A stretch of 64,000 bases of DNA from Sphingopyxis alaskensis RB2256 (GCF_000013985.1 NC_008048.1:1798001-1862000), one strand, 5' to 3'. Positions 44,156 through 55,131 are shown, counted from the stretch's first letter. Notes: generated from the sequence alone by a model not told the origin. A program made the numbers and translations.

Positions 44156-45028
44156 TCAGAGCAGCCCGGCGAGCAACGCCGCGACGCGCGCGGGCGCTTC
44201 CATCGGGATGAAATGGCTATGCTCCGGCCACAATTCGTCGCGCCCGGCGCCGATCGCGGGGCCAAGGCCCGTCCAGGTCGGGCTCAGCGAAAAATCGAGC
44301 GGGCCGCCACGCTCGCCGGTCGGGGCGCGAATCAGCGTCGACGGCACCGACAGATAGCGTAGCCATTCGTGCGGGCTGGTGCGCAGCGCATTCTGATAGA
44401 CCGACGCCTCGAGCGCGGGCGGACAGGCGAGTTCGAACCCTTCGCCGGCCGCCGCGGGAAGCAGGCCATGGGTGCAATAATCGGCCAGCACGCGCGGATC
44501 CCAATTCGCATAGGGCGGCCGGTCGGCGAAACGCGCACGCATCTCATCGGCATCGGTCCACGCATTGCGTCGCCGCGCGACCGGATGGTCGGCGGGATCG
44601 GGAATCGGTTTGGTGCTCTCGCCTTCGTAAAGCGCGGGTTCCATGATAACGGGATCGATCAGGACGAGGTGACGGAGGGCCGCCGGACGCTGCGACGCAA
44701 GCCGCGTCAGCACATAGGCACCCATGCTGTGTCCGCAACCGACAAGCGGGCGTCCGCCAAACCCGTCGAGGAGCGGGAGCAGCGCATCGGCGGTCGCCCC
44801 CCAGTCGGCGAGCGTTGCGGGGCGATAGCTGCGGCCATGGCCGCGGTGATCGGGCGCGATAACATGCGTTCCCGCGGGCAGCGCCGCGACGACCTGATCC
44901 CAGAGCCGCGCGTGAAAGCCGGTGGCGTGAAGCAGGAGCAGCGAAGCGGCCTCGCCGCGCTCACCCCATTCGAACCAGCAGATCGCACCGTCCGGCGTTT
45001 CCAGCCGATGCTCCCGGGGTTCGCTCAC
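44156..45028 (-). CDS. Alpha/beta hydrolase
   Basis: The 290-residue protein has the fold's landmarks: LLLHATGFHARLWDQVVAAL (oxyanion strand at about 31-50), VIAPDHRGHGRS, and CGHSMGAYVL with nucleophile Ser101. VLIDPVIM at about 123 follows. The late histidine is probably in LWPEHSHFIPMEAP near 270. The substrate cannot be deduced. It starts at GTG 45028, 3 bp after the aspS stop, so it is in the aspS transcript. Confidence 0.87.
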   Translation of the reverse strand: MSEPREHRLETPDGAICWFEWGERGEAASLLLLHATGFHARLWDQVVAALPAGTHVIAPDHRGHGRSYRPATLADWGATADALLPLLDGFGGRPLVGCGHSMGAYVLTRLASQRPAALRHLVLIDPVIMEPALYEGESTKPIPDPADHPVARRRNAWTDADEMRARFADRPPYANWDPRVLADYCTHGLLPAAAGEGFELACPPALEASVYQNALRTSPHEWLRYLSVPSTLIRAPTGERGGPLDFSLSPTWTGLGPAIGAGRDELWPEHSHFIPMEAPARVAALLAGLL

Positions 45029-45031
45029 GCT

Positions 45032-46813
45032 TTAGCTCTTCGGACCGTCGACAATGCGGATTCCGAGTTCCCTGAGCTGCTTCTCTGATACCGGCGCCGG
45101 GGCACCCATCATCAGGTCCTCGGCCTTCTGGTTCATCGGGAAGACGACGACTTCGCGGATATTGGGCTCGTCGGCGAGCAGCATGACGATGCGGTCGACC
45201 CCCGGCGCCGACCCGCCATGCGGCGGCGCGCCATATTTGAACGCGTTGATCATGCCCGCGAAATTGGCGTCGACCTCGGCCTGGCTATAGCCCGCAATTT
45301 CGAACGCCTTGTACATGATGTCGGGGCGATGGTTGCGGATCGCGCCCGACGACAGTTCGACGCCGTTGCAGACGATGTCATATTGCCAGGCGAGAATGTC
45401 GAGCGGGTCTTTGGTCTCGAGCGCCTCAAGCTCACCCTGCGGCATCGAGAAGGGATTGTGGCTGAAGTCGATCTTGCCCGTTTCCTCGTCGCGCTCGAAC
45501 ATCGGGAAATCGACGATCCAGCACATTTCGAACCTGTTCGGGTCGATGAGGCCCAGTTGCTCGGCGACGCGGGTGCGCGCGAGGCCCGCGAGCTTCGCCG
45601 CCTGCGCTTCCCTGCCCGCGGCGAAGAACAACCCATCGTCGGGGCCGAGGCCGAGGTCGGCGGCGAGCGCGTCCATTTTCTCCGCCCCGTGGTTCTTGGC
45701 GATCGGGCCGCCCCATTCGCCGCCCTTGCGCGTCGCATAGCCGAGGCCGGCAAAGCCTTCGCCCTGCGCCCAGCTGTTCATGTCGTCGAAGAACTTGCGG
45801 CTCTTGTCGGCCGTCGCGGGCGCGGGAATCGCGCGCACGACATCGCCCGCCGCGACGATGTCGGCGAAGCGGCCGAAGCCCGATCCGGTGAAATGCGCCG
45901 ACACGTCGCTGATGATCAGCGGGTTGCGCAGGTCGGGCTTGTCGTTGCCGTACTTCAGCATCGACTCGCGGTACGGGATGCGCGGAAAGGAGCCGGCGGG
46001 CGTCACCGACTTGCCGTTCGCAAACTCTTCGAACACGCCCGCGAGCACGGGTTCGATCGCGTTGAAGACGTCGTCCTGGGTGACGAAGCTCATTTCGAAA
46101 TCGAGCTGATAAAATTCGCCCGGGCTACGGTCGGCTCGCGCATCCTCGTCGCGGAAGCAGGGCGCGATCTGGAAATAGCGGTCGAAGCCCGCGACCATCA
46201 GAAGCTGCTTGAACATCTGCGGTGCCTGCGGCAGCGCATAGAATTTGCCGGGGTGGACGCGGCTGGGCACCAGATAGTCGCGCGCGCCTTCGGGCGACGA
46301 GGCGGTGAGGATCGGGGTCTGATATTCGGTAAAGCCCTGTTCGACCATGCGGCGGCGGAGCGACGCGATAACGTTCGAGCGCAGCATGATGTTCGCGTGC
46401 AGCCGCTCGCGGCGCAGGTCGAGGAAACGATATTTGAGGCGGATGTCCTCGGGATACTCCTGTTCGCCCGCGACCGGCATCGGCAGCTCGGCCGCCGCCG
46501 ACTGCACCGCCACCTCGCGCGCGCGCACCTCGATCGCGCCGGTCGGCAGGTTCGCGTTCACCGTCTCGGCCGAACGCGCGACGACGTCGCCGGTGATCGT
46601 CACGACGCTTTCGGCGCGCAGGCCGTCGAGCGTCGCGAAAGCGGCATCGCTCGAGTCCACGACGATCTGCGTCAGACCATAATGGTCGCGCAGATCGACG
46701 AAGAGCAGCCCGCCATGATCGCGCTTGCGATGCACCCAGCCCGACAGGCGAACAGTCTGGCCGACATGCTCGGCGCGAAGCTGGCCGCAATGATGGGTGC
46801 GATAGGCGTGCAT
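45032..46813 (-). CDS. aspS: Aspartyl-tRNA synthetase
   Basis: The 593-residue protein (from ATG 46813) begins [43 protein letters not shown], the OB-fold anticodon domain. Class II motifs are [11 protein letters not shown] (motif 1), [24 protein letters not shown] (motif 2) and [16 protein letters not shown] (motif 3). The GAD insertion domain lies between. It is the bacterial type; whether it also charges tRNA-Asn depends on whether AsnRS exists in the genome. Upstream in-frame sequence to 46891 is not family-like. Confidence 0.97.
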   Translation of the reverse strand: MHAYRTHHCGQLRAEHVGQTVRLSGWVHRKRDHGGLLFVDLRDHYGLTQIVVDSSDAAFATLDGLRAESVVTITGDVVARSAETVNANLPTGAIEVRAREVAVQSAAAELPMPVAGEQEYPEDIRLKYRFLDLRRERLHANIMLRSNVIASLRRRMVEQGFTEYQTPILTASSPEGARDYLVPSRVHPGKFYALPQAPQMFKQLLMVAGFDRYFQIAPCFRDEDARADRSPGEFYQLDFEMSFVTQDDVFNAIEPVLAGVFEEFANGKSVTPAGSFPRIPYRESMLKYGNDKPDLRNPLIISDVSAHFTGSGFGRFADIVAAGDVVRAIPAPATADKSRKFFDDMNSWAQGEGFAGLGYATRKGGEWGGPIAKNHGAEKMDALAADLGLGPDDGLFFAAGREAQAAKLAGLARTRVAEQLGLIDPNRFEMCWIVDFPMFERDEETGKIDFSHNPFSMPQGELEALETKDPLDILAWQYDIVCNGVELSSGAIRNHRPDIMYKAFEIAGYSQAEVDANFAGMINAFKYGAPPHGGSAPGVDRIVMLLADEPNIREVVVFPMNQKAEDLMMGAPAPVSEKQLRELGIRIVDGPKS

Positions 46814-47104
46814 TTCATGGTCTTTCGAAGATTTGGGGATGTCACGTTTAAAGTGATTTATCGCCGCGCCTAAGGCAGGTCGGCGAGCCATTTGTCAAGG
46901 CTTGCCTCGTCGTCCACGCGACGGCGCGGGCCGCCATCGGCCCTGCGCAAGATTGCCGCCGACCGCGCCTTTGCGGGGCGACGCGTTGCTCGACGGGTCG
47001 CCTTCCGCCCGTCGACAGCAGGATCGGCGATCCCTCGCCGGGCGAGCGCCAGGCCCTCGCAATTTTTCCTGCCCGTTGGTCCCAACTAGCTGTATAGGCG
47101 CGCT

Positions 47105-48292
47105 ATGCAAGTCCATCCGTTAATCGATACCAATGCCGCGCTCCTCGAATTTTGCGATCGTGTCAAGGACAGCGATTTCATCGCCGTCGATACCGAATTC
47201 ATGCGCGAAAACACCTTCTGGCCCGAACTGTGCCTGATCCAGGTCGCGGATACCGAACATGCCGCCGCGATCGATCCGATGGCGCAAGGCATGGATTTGA
47301 AGCCGCTGCTCGACCTGCTCGTCGACAATGAGGATATGCTGAAGGTCTTTCACGCCGGGGGGCAGGATGTCGAAATCATCTTCAACCTGACCGGCAAGAC
47401 GCCGCACCCGATTTTCGACACGCAGATCGGCCAGATGGCGCTCGGTCAGGCCGAACAGGTCGGCTATTCGAACCTCGTCGAGGCATGGCTGGGCCTCCAG
47501 CTCGACAAGGGCGCGCGCTTCACCGACTGGAGCCGCCGCCCGCTCGACAAGCGGCAGATCGACTATGCGATCGGCGACGTGACGCATCTGGCGAAAATCT
47601 TTCCGATGATGCTCGACAAGCTGATCAGGACCGGCCGCGGCCACTGGCTCGACGAAGAAATGGAGAAGCTCGCCGATCCCGCCAATTACAGCGTCGATCC
47701 CGACAAGGCGTGGCAGCGGATCAAGATCCCGTCGCGCAAGCCCGACGTGCTCGGTCGCCTGCGCGCGCTCGCCGCGTGGCGCGAGCGCGAGGCGCGCAAC
47801 AAGAATCTGCCGCGCGGCCGCATCGTCAAGGACGAGACGCTCGCCGACCTCGCCGCGCACCCGCCAAAGGACCAGGACGGGCTGGGCCGCGTCCGCGGGC
47901 TGTCGGCAACGTGGAAAAGCAACGACATCGGCGCGCGGCTGATGGATGCGCTGACGAACGCCAAGCCGCTCGGCAAGGACGATATGCCCGACCGCGCGCC
48001 GCGCGGGCCGGGGCTGGGCAAGGAGGGCGCACTCGTCGCCGACCTGCTCAAGCTGCTCCTGAAAATCCGCGCGCGCGAACTCAACGTCGCGGCGCGACTG
48101 ATCGCGCGGAGCGACGACCTGGAGGCGCTGGCGGCGGGTTCGCGCAAGGGCATCCCGATGATGGAGGGCTGGCGCTACGAGGTTTTCGGTCACGCGGCGC
48201 TCGACCTCGTCGAAGGCCGCATGGGCTTTGCGGTGAAGAACGGCAAGCTGGTGATGAGCGAGATCGACGCGGCGGTGGCTGCCGAAACATGA
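47105..48292 (+). CDS. rnd: Ribonuclease D
   Basis: RNase D trims tRNA 3' ends. The 395-residue protein has the three DEDD exonuclease motifs: FIAVDTEFMRE (about 25-35), LKVFHAGGQDVEIIFNL (about 79-95) and QIDYAIGDVTHL (about 152-163). HRDC-like helical domains follow (RLRALAAWREREARNKNLPRGRIVKDETL, about 218-246). It is divergent from aspS with about 290 bp between them; apart from weak small frames (see rejected), I see nothing in that gap. Confidence 0.95.
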   Translation: MQVHPLIDTNAALLEFCDRVKDSDFIAVDTEFMRENTFWPELCLIQVADTEHAAAIDPMAQGMDLKPLLDLLVDNEDMLKVFHAGGQDVEIIFNLTGKTPHPIFDTQIGQMALGQAEQVGYSNLVEAWLGLQLDKGARFTDWSRRPLDKRQIDYAIGDVTHLAKIFPMMLDKLIRTGRGHWLDEEMEKLADPANYSVDPDKAWQRIKIPSRKPDVLGRLRALAAWREREARNKNLPRGRIVKDETLADLAAHPPKDQDGLGRVRGLSATWKSNDIGARLMDALTNAKPLGKDDMPDRAPRGPGLGKEGALVADLLKLLLKIRARELNVAARLIARSDDLEALAAGSRKGIPMMEGWRYEVFGHAALDLVEGRMGFAVKNGKLVMSEIDAAVAAET

Positions 48293-48347
48293 GCCGGTGA
48301 TGACATAAACATCGCTTCCGCAGGCGGGGGCGACGAAGACCTCTAAA

Positions 48348-49847
48348 CTAAAGCAGCACCAGTTCGGGTTTTGCGCCCAGCGCCTGCGCGAGCGAGCGCA
48401 GGCGGCGGTCGACCGATTCGCCCGCGAGATGGTGCCAGCCGCTTTGCAGGCCAAGGACGAGCCGTCCGTCCTCGATCGCGATGCGGCTTGCCTTCAGCGG
48501 CGCCTCGACCCCGCCGGTCAGCCGCTGCGCGAGCCGGATCGCCAGCCCCCATTGCCGCGCGCGCGCCAGCCGCTCGGCGCCGACCAGCGTGCTCATCGCG
48601 GGAAAATCGCCGTCGGCGCCGCCAAAGCCCGCGTGAAGCGCGCGGGCGAGCAGGATACGCCCCGGAATGTCGATGCCGCGCCAGTTGCCGTGCAGCCCGA
48701 TCTCCATCCCGCGTTCGGCGCGAAAGTCGGGATTGGCCGACCAGGCGACGTCGCTGAGCAGGCTGGCGGCGAGGCGGACGCGGCTGTCGGCCGGCGCTTC
48801 CCCGACAAAAAGCGGCGCGATCCATTCGGTGATCGCGCGCCCGTGCGGCGCGAAGCGCGCAAGGCGCCGTCCCTCGAACTCCGCCGCGACGATCAGCGGA
48901 TCCTGCGCGCGCGTCGCGGGGTCGAGCGCCTGATAGAGCAGCCCTTCGCGCAGCCCCGACGAAGAGACGGTCATTTCGGGGACGTCGATGATGTTGGCGA
49001 GCGCCGCGAGCAGCGCCGCGGCGTCGGGCAGCGTCGCCGCGCGGTTCGACGCCATGCCGGGGATCGCGCGCAATTCCTCGAAGCTCAGCCGCCGGGTCGC
49101 GCGGACGAGGCGGCGCAGCGCGGTGCGCGGAAAGCTGTGCTGATCGAGCACCGCGAGCGGATCGTTGGTGAGTTCGAGGTCGAGGCGCGCCAGCGCGCGC
49201 CACGATCCGCCGACAAGATAGAGCGGCAATCCGGCCATGCCGCCCGGCCAGCCCGCGCCGCGCAGCATCTTGCGCACCGCGCGCTCGAACGCCTGCGGCC
49301 CCTCGCGCCGGAGCGCGGGCAGCCGCAGCACGCCGAGCGGAAAGGAGGCGCGACGTCCGACCTCTCCATGCGCAACCTCGGCGAGTTCGAGGCTGCCGCC
49401 GCCCAGATCGACGGCGATGCCACGCGCTTCGGGGATCGCCGACAGCACGCCGTAACCCGCCGCCTCGGCCTCTTCCTGACCCGACAGCAGGCGGATGCTG
49501 AGCCCCGCTTCGGCGGCGGCGGCGATGAAACCCGGACCATTTTCGGCGTCGCGCACCGCGGCGGTGGCGACGCAGACGAGATCCTTTACCTCCATATGCC
49601 GCGCGAGCAGCGCATAGCGGCGGAGCGCAGTGAGCCCGCGTTCGGCGTCGGCTTCGGCAATGCGGCCGTCGATCGCCAGTCCACGCCCAAGACCCGCCGC
49701 GACCTTTTCGTTGAAAATCACCGCGGGGGCGCGCGGCGGCCCTTCATAAACGACGAGGCGGACCGAGTTGGAGCCGATGTCGATGACCGCCGAGCGATGA
49801 ACCGCCGGTTTCGAGGTGCGCAGCAGGGCCAAGCCGTTTCGTCTCAA
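48348..49847 (-). CDS. ppx: Ppx/GppA-family exopolyphosphatase
   Basis: These enzymes release phosphate from polyphosphate or convert pppGpp to ppGpp. The 499-residue protein has the sugar-kinase/actin-like phosphate loops: AVIDIGSNSVRLVVYEG, about 20-36, and ARGIAVDLGGGSLELAEV, about 140-157, with VATAAVRDAENG and LSGQEEAEAAGYGVLS between. The C-terminal HD-like helical domain starts near 300. It starts at TTG 49847, overlapping the ppk1 stop (TTGA), so polyphosphate synthesis and breakdown are translationally coupled. Confidence 0.9.
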   Translation of the reverse strand: MRRNGLALLRTSKPAVHRSAVIDIGSNSVRLVVYEGPPRAPAVIFNEKVAAGLGRGLAIDGRIAEADAERGLTALRRYALLARHMEVKDLVCVATAAVRDAENGPGFIAAAAEAGLSIRLLSGQEEAEAAGYGVLSAIPEARGIAVDLGGGSLELAEVAHGEVGRRASFPLGVLRLPALRREGPQAFERAVRKMLRGAGWPGGMAGLPLYLVGGSWRALARLDLELTNDPLAVLDQHSFPRTALRRLVRATRRLSFEELRAIPGMASNRAATLPDAAALLAALANIIDVPEMTVSSSGLREGLLYQALDPATRAQDPLIVAAEFEGRRLARFAPHGRAITEWIAPLFVGEAPADSRVRLAASLLSDVAWSANPDFRAERGMEIGLHGNWRGIDIPGRILLARALHAGFGGADGDFPAMSTLVGAERLARARQWGLAIRLAQRLTGGVEAPLKASRIAIEDGRLVLGLQSGWHHLAGESVDRRLRSLAQALGAKPELVLL

Positions 49848-52012
49848 TCTTCGCGAAGGTCGTAGGCGAGCGTCGGCACGTCCTGACGCTGGTGAAGCGC
49901 GGTGCCGCGACCCGACAGCGACGGGTTGTTCATGAAATAATGGTGCAGGTTAAAGGGCTTGTCGCCGGGCGCCACGCGCACCGACGTGCCATCCGCCTGC
50001 AATATCCAGCTTTGTTCATTGTCGATCAGATTGGCGACGAGCACCTGGTCGAGGATCTGGTCGTGAACGGTCGGATTTTCGATCGGGATCATATATTCGA
50101 CGCGGCGGTCGAAATTGCGCGGCATCCAGTCGGCGCTGGAGATGTAAAGCCGCGCCGCGCGATGCGGCAGCGCGGCGCCATTGGCAAAGGCCCAGACGCG
50201 GCTATGTTCGAGGAAGCGACCGACGACCGACTTGACGCGGATCGTGTCGGACAGGCCGGGGACGCCTGGGCGCAGGCAACAGATGCCGCGCACGATCAGC
50301 TCGATCGGCACACCCGCCGCGCTCGCCTCGTAAAGCTTGTCGATGATGTCGGGGTCGACAATGCTGTTCATCTTGGCCCATACGCCCGAAGGGCGCCCCG
50401 ACCGGGCCGCCACGATTTCGGCGTCGATCAGTTCGCAAAGATGCTGGCGCATGTTCAGCGGCGACATGGTGATAAGCTCGAGCCGTTCGGGTTCGACATA
50501 GCCGGTGATGTAGTTGAAGAGTTGCGCCGCGTCGCGCCCCGCGCGCGGATCGGCGGTAAAGAAGCTGAGGTCGGTATAGATGCGCGCGGTCACCGGATGA
50601 TAATTGCCGGTGCCGAAGTGACAATAGGTGCGATAGCCCTGCCCCTCGCGCCGCACGACCATCGAAATCTTGGCATGCGTTTTCCACTCGATGAAGCCGT
50701 AGACGACCTGCACCCCCGCGCGTTCGAGCTGGTTCGCCCAGAGCAGATTCTGTTCCTCGTCGAAACGCGCCTTGAGTTCGACCACCGCCGTGACCGACTT
50801 GCCCGCCTCGGCCGCCTCGATCAGCGCGCGGATGACCGGCGACTGGTTGCCCGCGCGATAGAGCGTCTGCTTGATCGCGACGACATCGGGATCGGCCGCC
50901 GCCTGCCGCAGAAAGGACAGGACGACGTCGAAACTTTCATAAGGATGATGGACGACGATGTCCTTCGACCGGATCGCCGCGAAACAGTCGCCGCCATGTT
51001 CGCGGATGCGTTCGGGAAAGCGCGGCGAATAGGCCGGAAACTTGAGGTCGGGACGATCGACGTCGACGAGCGCCGAAAGCGCGGCGAGGCCGATGAAGCC
51101 GCCGATCTTGGCCACGATCGCCTCGTGCCCCTGAATGTCGGCGCCCAGCACCGCGGCGATTTCTGCTGGCATGTCGGCCTCCAGCTCCATCAGGATCACG
51201 CGGCCGCGGCGGCGGCGACGGATTGCGGTGCGGAACAGGCGGACGAGATCCTCGGCCTCTTCCTCCAGCTCGATGTCGCTGTCGCGGATGATGCGAAAGA
51301 CGCCCAGCGAGCGGATGGTGAAGCCGGGGAACAGCAGGTCGCCGAACAATTCGATCAGATATTCGACCGGAACAAAACCGCTCGCCTCACCCGGCACCGG
51401 AACGAAACGCGGCAGCGAGGCCGGGATCATCACCAGTTCGAGCACGGTGTCGCCGCTGGCCCGCCGCTGAAGGTCGAAAATCACGCCGAGGCCGCGGTTG
51501 GGAATGAAGGGAAAGGGATGCGCGGGATCGAGTACCTGCGGCGTCAATATGGGGAAAATCTGGTCGATGAAATACTGGCGCAGACTGGTGCGCAGCGCTT
51601 CCTTGTCCGATCCGGCGCCGTGGACGACGATGCCCTGTTCGGCGAGCTGGCGGTGCAGCCGCTGCCACTCGCTTTGCTGCTGGTCGACGAGGCGGTTCAC
51701 CTCGGCCTCGATCTCGGCAAGCTGCTGGCCCGGCGAGCGGCCGTCGGCCGAGGGATCGTCGATCCCCTGAAGCTGCTGCCCCTTCAGCCCGGCGACGCGG
51801 ACCATGAAGAACTCGTCGAGATTGCTTCCCGAAATCGACAGGAAACGCAGACGTTCGAGGAGCGGATGCGCGGGATTGCGCGCCTCCTCCATCACCCGGC
51901 GGTTGAAAGCGAGCCATGACAGTTCGCGATTGAAAAAGCGTTCGGGGCCGAACGACGGAAATCCGGTTTCCTGGTCATTTTCGGCCCGCAAGGGGCCACC
52001 GGTTATCGACAT
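49844..52012 (-). CDS. ppk1: Polyphosphate kinase 1
   Basis: PPK1 builds polyphosphate from ATP. The 722-residue protein begins RFFNRELSWLAFNRRVMEEARNP (about 26-48). It has LRFLSISGSNLDEFFMVRVAGL, HHPYESFDVVLSFLRQAAADPDVVAIKQTLYRAG, VVELKARFDEEQNLLWANQLERAGVQV and KTHAKISMVVR, with the phosphohistidine region in KTHAK. HFGTGNYHPVTARIYTDLSFF and LIVRGICCLRPGVPG follow. All family blocks are present. ATG overlaps the end of hdaA by 10 nt; ppx is coupled downstream. Confidence 0.97.
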   Translation of the reverse strand: MSITGGPLRAENDQETGFPSFGPERFFNRELSWLAFNRRVMEEARNPAHPLLERLRFLSISGSNLDEFFMVRVAGLKGQQLQGIDDPSADGRSPGQQLAEIEAEVNRLVDQQQSEWQRLHRQLAEQGIVVHGAGSDKEALRTSLRQYFIDQIFPILTPQVLDPAHPFPFIPNRGLGVIFDLQRRASGDTVLELVMIPASLPRFVPVPGEASGFVPVEYLIELFGDLLFPGFTIRSLGVFRIIRDSDIELEEEAEDLVRLFRTAIRRRRRGRVILMELEADMPAEIAAVLGADIQGHEAIVAKIGGFIGLAALSALVDVDRPDLKFPAYSPRFPERIREHGGDCFAAIRSKDIVVHHPYESFDVVLSFLRQAAADPDVVAIKQTLYRAGNQSPVIRALIEAAEAGKSVTAVVELKARFDEEQNLLWANQLERAGVQVVYGFIEWKTHAKISMVVRREGQGYRTYCHFGTGNYHPVTARIYTDLSFFTADPRAGRDAAQLFNYITGYVEPERLELITMSPLNMRQHLCELIDAEIVAARSGRPSGVWAKMNSIVDPDIIDKLYEASAAGVPIELIVRGICCLRPGVPGLSDTIRVKSVVGRFLEHSRVWAFANGAALPHRAARLYISSADWMPRNFDRRVEYMIPIENPTVHDQILDQVLVANLIDNEQSWILQADGTSVRVAPGDKPFNLHHYFMNNPSLSGRGTALHQRQDVPTLAYDLRED

Positions 52013-52665
52013 TGGTCTTCATCCTGCCTTTCGAGGAGATCGGGGTCGATCAGCCCTTGTGACAGCAATGTTTCACGCGCGAGACGGACGCCAAGGCGGC
52101 GCCCCTGTTCGAGCGACGCGGCATCGAGCGCCGCGACGATGCGGTGGATCATGGCATAGCTGCGCTCCATGCGCGGCACGATATAGGATGCGACGCCCGG
52201 CGCGAGCGCGACGCCGCGCTGCGCGAACAGTGCCTCGATCAGGTCGCGCGCGAGGCAGTCGTCAGGCTCGCCGATGACGAGCACCGGCACCGCGGCGAGG
52301 CGCGAGCGCAGGTCGGGCAGCGCGACATTCCATTCGGCGGGCGGCGCGTCGGCGATGACGAGCAGCGGCGACCCGCTCGCCTGCGCGGCGTTCCAGGCGT
52401 GGAACAGCTCTTCCTCGCCGACGCTGGTATGCCCGTCGATGACGCGGCCGCCGGTGTCGCGCGCGAACAGGCGCCCCATCAGGCTGCGCCCCGAACCGCG
52501 CGGGCCGGTGAGCACCGCGGTGCGGACGGGCCAGGTCGCGACGTGGCGCAGATAACGCACTGCGTCGGCATTGCTGGTGCCGATGACGAGCGGACCATCG
52601 TTCGCCCCGCCCGCGCTCCAGTCGAGCGGCAGCGCGATCTGACCGGAGGGTGCGCGCGCCCCCAT
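52003..52665 (-). CDS. hdaA: DnaA-inactivating AAA-like protein HdaA
   Basis: HdaA, with the replication clamp, promotes hydrolysis of DnaA-ATP after initiation. The 220-residue protein starts with QIALPLDW (about 9-16), the clamp-binding motif typical of Hda. Its AAA region has a Walker A variant GPRGSGRS (about 54-61) with Arg where Lys is usual, as Hda proteins have. VGEEELFHAWNAA and the ARETLLSQGLID end match the family. It lies between ppk1 and a DUF2066 gene, with overlaps at both ends. Domain III only; no DNA-binding domain IV. Confidence 0.88.
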   Translation of the reverse strand: MGARAPSGQIALPLDWSAGGANDGPLVIGTSNADAVRYLRHVATWPVRTAVLTGPRGSGRSLMGRLFARDTGGRVIDGHTSVGEEELFHAWNAAQASGSPLLVIADAPPAEWNVALPDLRSRLAAVPVLVIGEPDDCLARDLIEALFAQRGVALAPGVASYIVPRMERSYAMIHRIVAALDAASLEQGRRLGVRLARETLLSQGLIDPDLLERQDEDQCR

Positions 52666-53939
52666 CAGCGGCTGATCCGGAGCTGGCCGCCGCCTTCCTG
52701 CACGGTGAAGCCGCGTGCCGCGAGCGCCGCACGCAGCGCCGCCAGGTCGCCGCGGAAGGTCACGCGCATCACCGACGTGCCGCCGAGCGCGAGGCTGGTC
52801 GTCGATGCCGACTGGACTCCCGCAGCGGCGGCGACCGCGCGCTCGGTCGCGGTGACCGATTCGACGTCGGGCGAACTATATTGGACGGTGAAGCTCTGCA
52901 CACCCGCCGGTCCCGCGACGGGGACGCTGCCGTCGGTTTCGGCGGGCAGCGCGTCCGTGTCGTTCGCGGTCGTCTCTTCGGGCAGGTCCTCGCGCTCGAT
53001 CGGCTTTTCGAGCACGAGATAGGTGTCGGTGCGCAGCACACCGGCCTCCAGCGCCTCGGTATAGATGCGGTCCATGCGCGCGACCGCCTTTTCCATCATG
53101 TCGGGCAGCGCCGCGGGGCTGGGTCCCGTCATCGCGAAGCTGGCGATATGCTTGTTGTCGGGGCCGAAGCGCGCGGTGAAATGGCCGCGGATCGGGCCAC
53201 CGGGATAGCTGTATTCGACGCGCGCGATCGGGATCAGCACGTCGGCCGCCCCATATTGGTCGAGGATGACGCGCCACCATACGCGGCTGCGGCGCCCGAT
53301 CTGCCCCGGATTGAGCAGCAGCGTGTCGGCGCCGGTGCCCGCGGTGCGGACATAGTCGATCGCGCTCTGCCCCGTATTATATTCGGCCCAGGCGCGCTGC
53401 CACGCGCTGCGCTGTTCGAACACCTGCTGGATGCCATCGACCGAATAGACCGGGATGACGAGCAGCGGCGGCGAGCGCAGCGTGCGTCCGCTGACGCCGA
53501 GAATCTGTCCCGCGCGCACGCGGTCGAACTGGACGCCGAGCCGCGCGACATAGCGGCGCGGGCCGATCTGTTCCTCCTCGACGACGATCGCGGTGACGAT
53601 GCCGTCGAGCACCGAATCGCTGAGCGCCGGGCCGTCGGTGCCGTTGAGGCGGCGATAGAGCTGCGCCCATCCCCGCCGCTGCGCCTCGCGCCAGCCCTTT
53701 GTCCGCGCATCGTCGGCATTGTCGCCGGTGACGTCGATGCGGATGCCGCTCGCCAGGAAATCGCCGCTCGAATTGATCGGCGTGATGCCGCGATTGCCCC
53801 GCATGATCTGTCCATCCACGATCCCGGCGAGCAGGATCGCGAAGAAAAGGCCGATGAGCGCCGCCCAGCGCCAGTCGCGGGGTGCAAAAGCGCGAAGGGA
53901 CAGGCTCGGGGCGAAGCGGGGAAAGGCGGCCGAAATCAT
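52665..53939 (-). CDS. DUF2066-type exported/membrane protein
   Basis: The 424-residue protein starts with a hydrophobic signal-anchor ([18 protein letters not shown], about 24-41). The region [23 protein letters not shown] ... [21 protein letters not shown] is the DUF2066 pattern. The C-terminal ~75 residues ([32 protein letters not shown] ... [12 protein letters not shown]) resemble a ferredoxin-like heavy-metal-associated fold but lack the CxxC motif. It lies next to purM and hdaA, as DUF2066 genes do in gammaproteobacteria, so the linkage is conserved. Function unknown. Confidence 0.75.
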
Positions 53940-54024
53940 ATCTTCTCTATGCTCTGCCCAAAAGCTTGGCCCCGGACAAGGAAATCATGGCATTTCGTGG
54001 CGAGAGTCGTTAGTCGCGCTGGCC

Positions 54025-55131
54025 ATGGATTCCAAGCACAACTCACCCGCCTCCTACACTTATGCGCAGGCCGGGGTGTCGATCGAAACCGGCAACGCGC
54101 TGGTCCGGGCCATCGCCCCGCTCGCCCGCGCGACGCGGCGGCCCGGCGCCGACGCCGACCTTGGCGGCTTTGGCGGTTTCTTTGACCTCAGGGCGGCGGG
54201 CTTCGCCGATCCGCTGCTCGTCGCCGCGAACGACGGTGTGGGAACCAAGCTCAAGCTCGCGATCGAATCGGGCCGCCACGACGGGGTGGGTATCGACCTG
54301 GTCGCGATGTGCGCCAACGACCTGATCGTGCAGGGCGCCGAGCCGCTGTTTTTCCTCGATTATTATGCGACGGGCAAACTCGACAACGACGTCGCGACCG
54401 CCGTGGTCGCAAGCATCGCCGAAGGGTGCAAGCAGGCGGGTTGCGCGCTGATCGGCGGCGAGACGGCCGAAATGCCGGGCATGTATTCGGACGGCGATTA
54501 TGACCTTGCGGGCTTTTGCGTCGGCGCGGTCGAGCGCGATCGGGTGCTGACCAGCGACAAGGTTGCCGCGGGCGACGTGATTCTGGGCCTCGCCTCATCG
54601 GGGGTGCATTCGAACGGCTTTTCGCTCGTGCGGCGGCTGGCGGCGGACAAGGGCTGGAAGCTCGACCGTCCCGCGCTGTTCGACCAGACCGTCCTGCTGA
54701 TCGACGCGCTGATGGCGCCGACGCGCATCTATGTGAAAAGCCTGCTGCCGCTGGTGAAGACGGGCAAGATCCACGCGCTCGCGCACATCACCGGCGGCGG
54801 GCTGCTCGAAAACATCCCGCGCGTGCTGCCGAAGACGCTGCACGCCCATGTTGACGCCGATAGCTGGGAGCAGCCGCGGCTGATGGCGTTTTTGCAGGCG
54901 CAGGGCAATATCGAGCCCGAAGAAATGGCGCGCACCTTCAACTGCGGGATCGGCATGGCGGTCGTCGTGGCGGAAGCCGATGTCGCAGACGTGACTGCGG
55001 CGCTCGAAGCAGTGGGCGAAACGGTGTTTCGGATCGGGCATATCGCCGAAGGTGAAAGGGGCTGCACGGTGACGGGCAGCGCCGAAACGTGGAGCGCGCG
55101 CGCCGACTGGAGCGCGAGGCATAATGCGTAG
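54025..55131 (+). CDS. purM: Phosphoribosylformylglycinamidine cyclo-ligase
   Basis: PurM closes the imidazole ring to give AIR in purine synthesis. From ATG 54025 the protein has 368 residues. [74 protein letters not shown], and [16 protein letters not shown] are the family blocks, including the Gly-rich ATP site. It is divergent from the DUF2066 gene (85 bp) and followed by a purN fusion after a 141-bp palindromic repeat. Confidence 0.97.

Noticed and set aside
46870..47085. Small minus-strand frame between aspS and rnd ending [11 protein letters not shown]
   Set aside because: Starts only with TTG, has no ribosome-binding site, and its composition (Arg/Ala-rich) is what a GC-rich gap would give. 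The natural-looking C-terminus alone is not enough.
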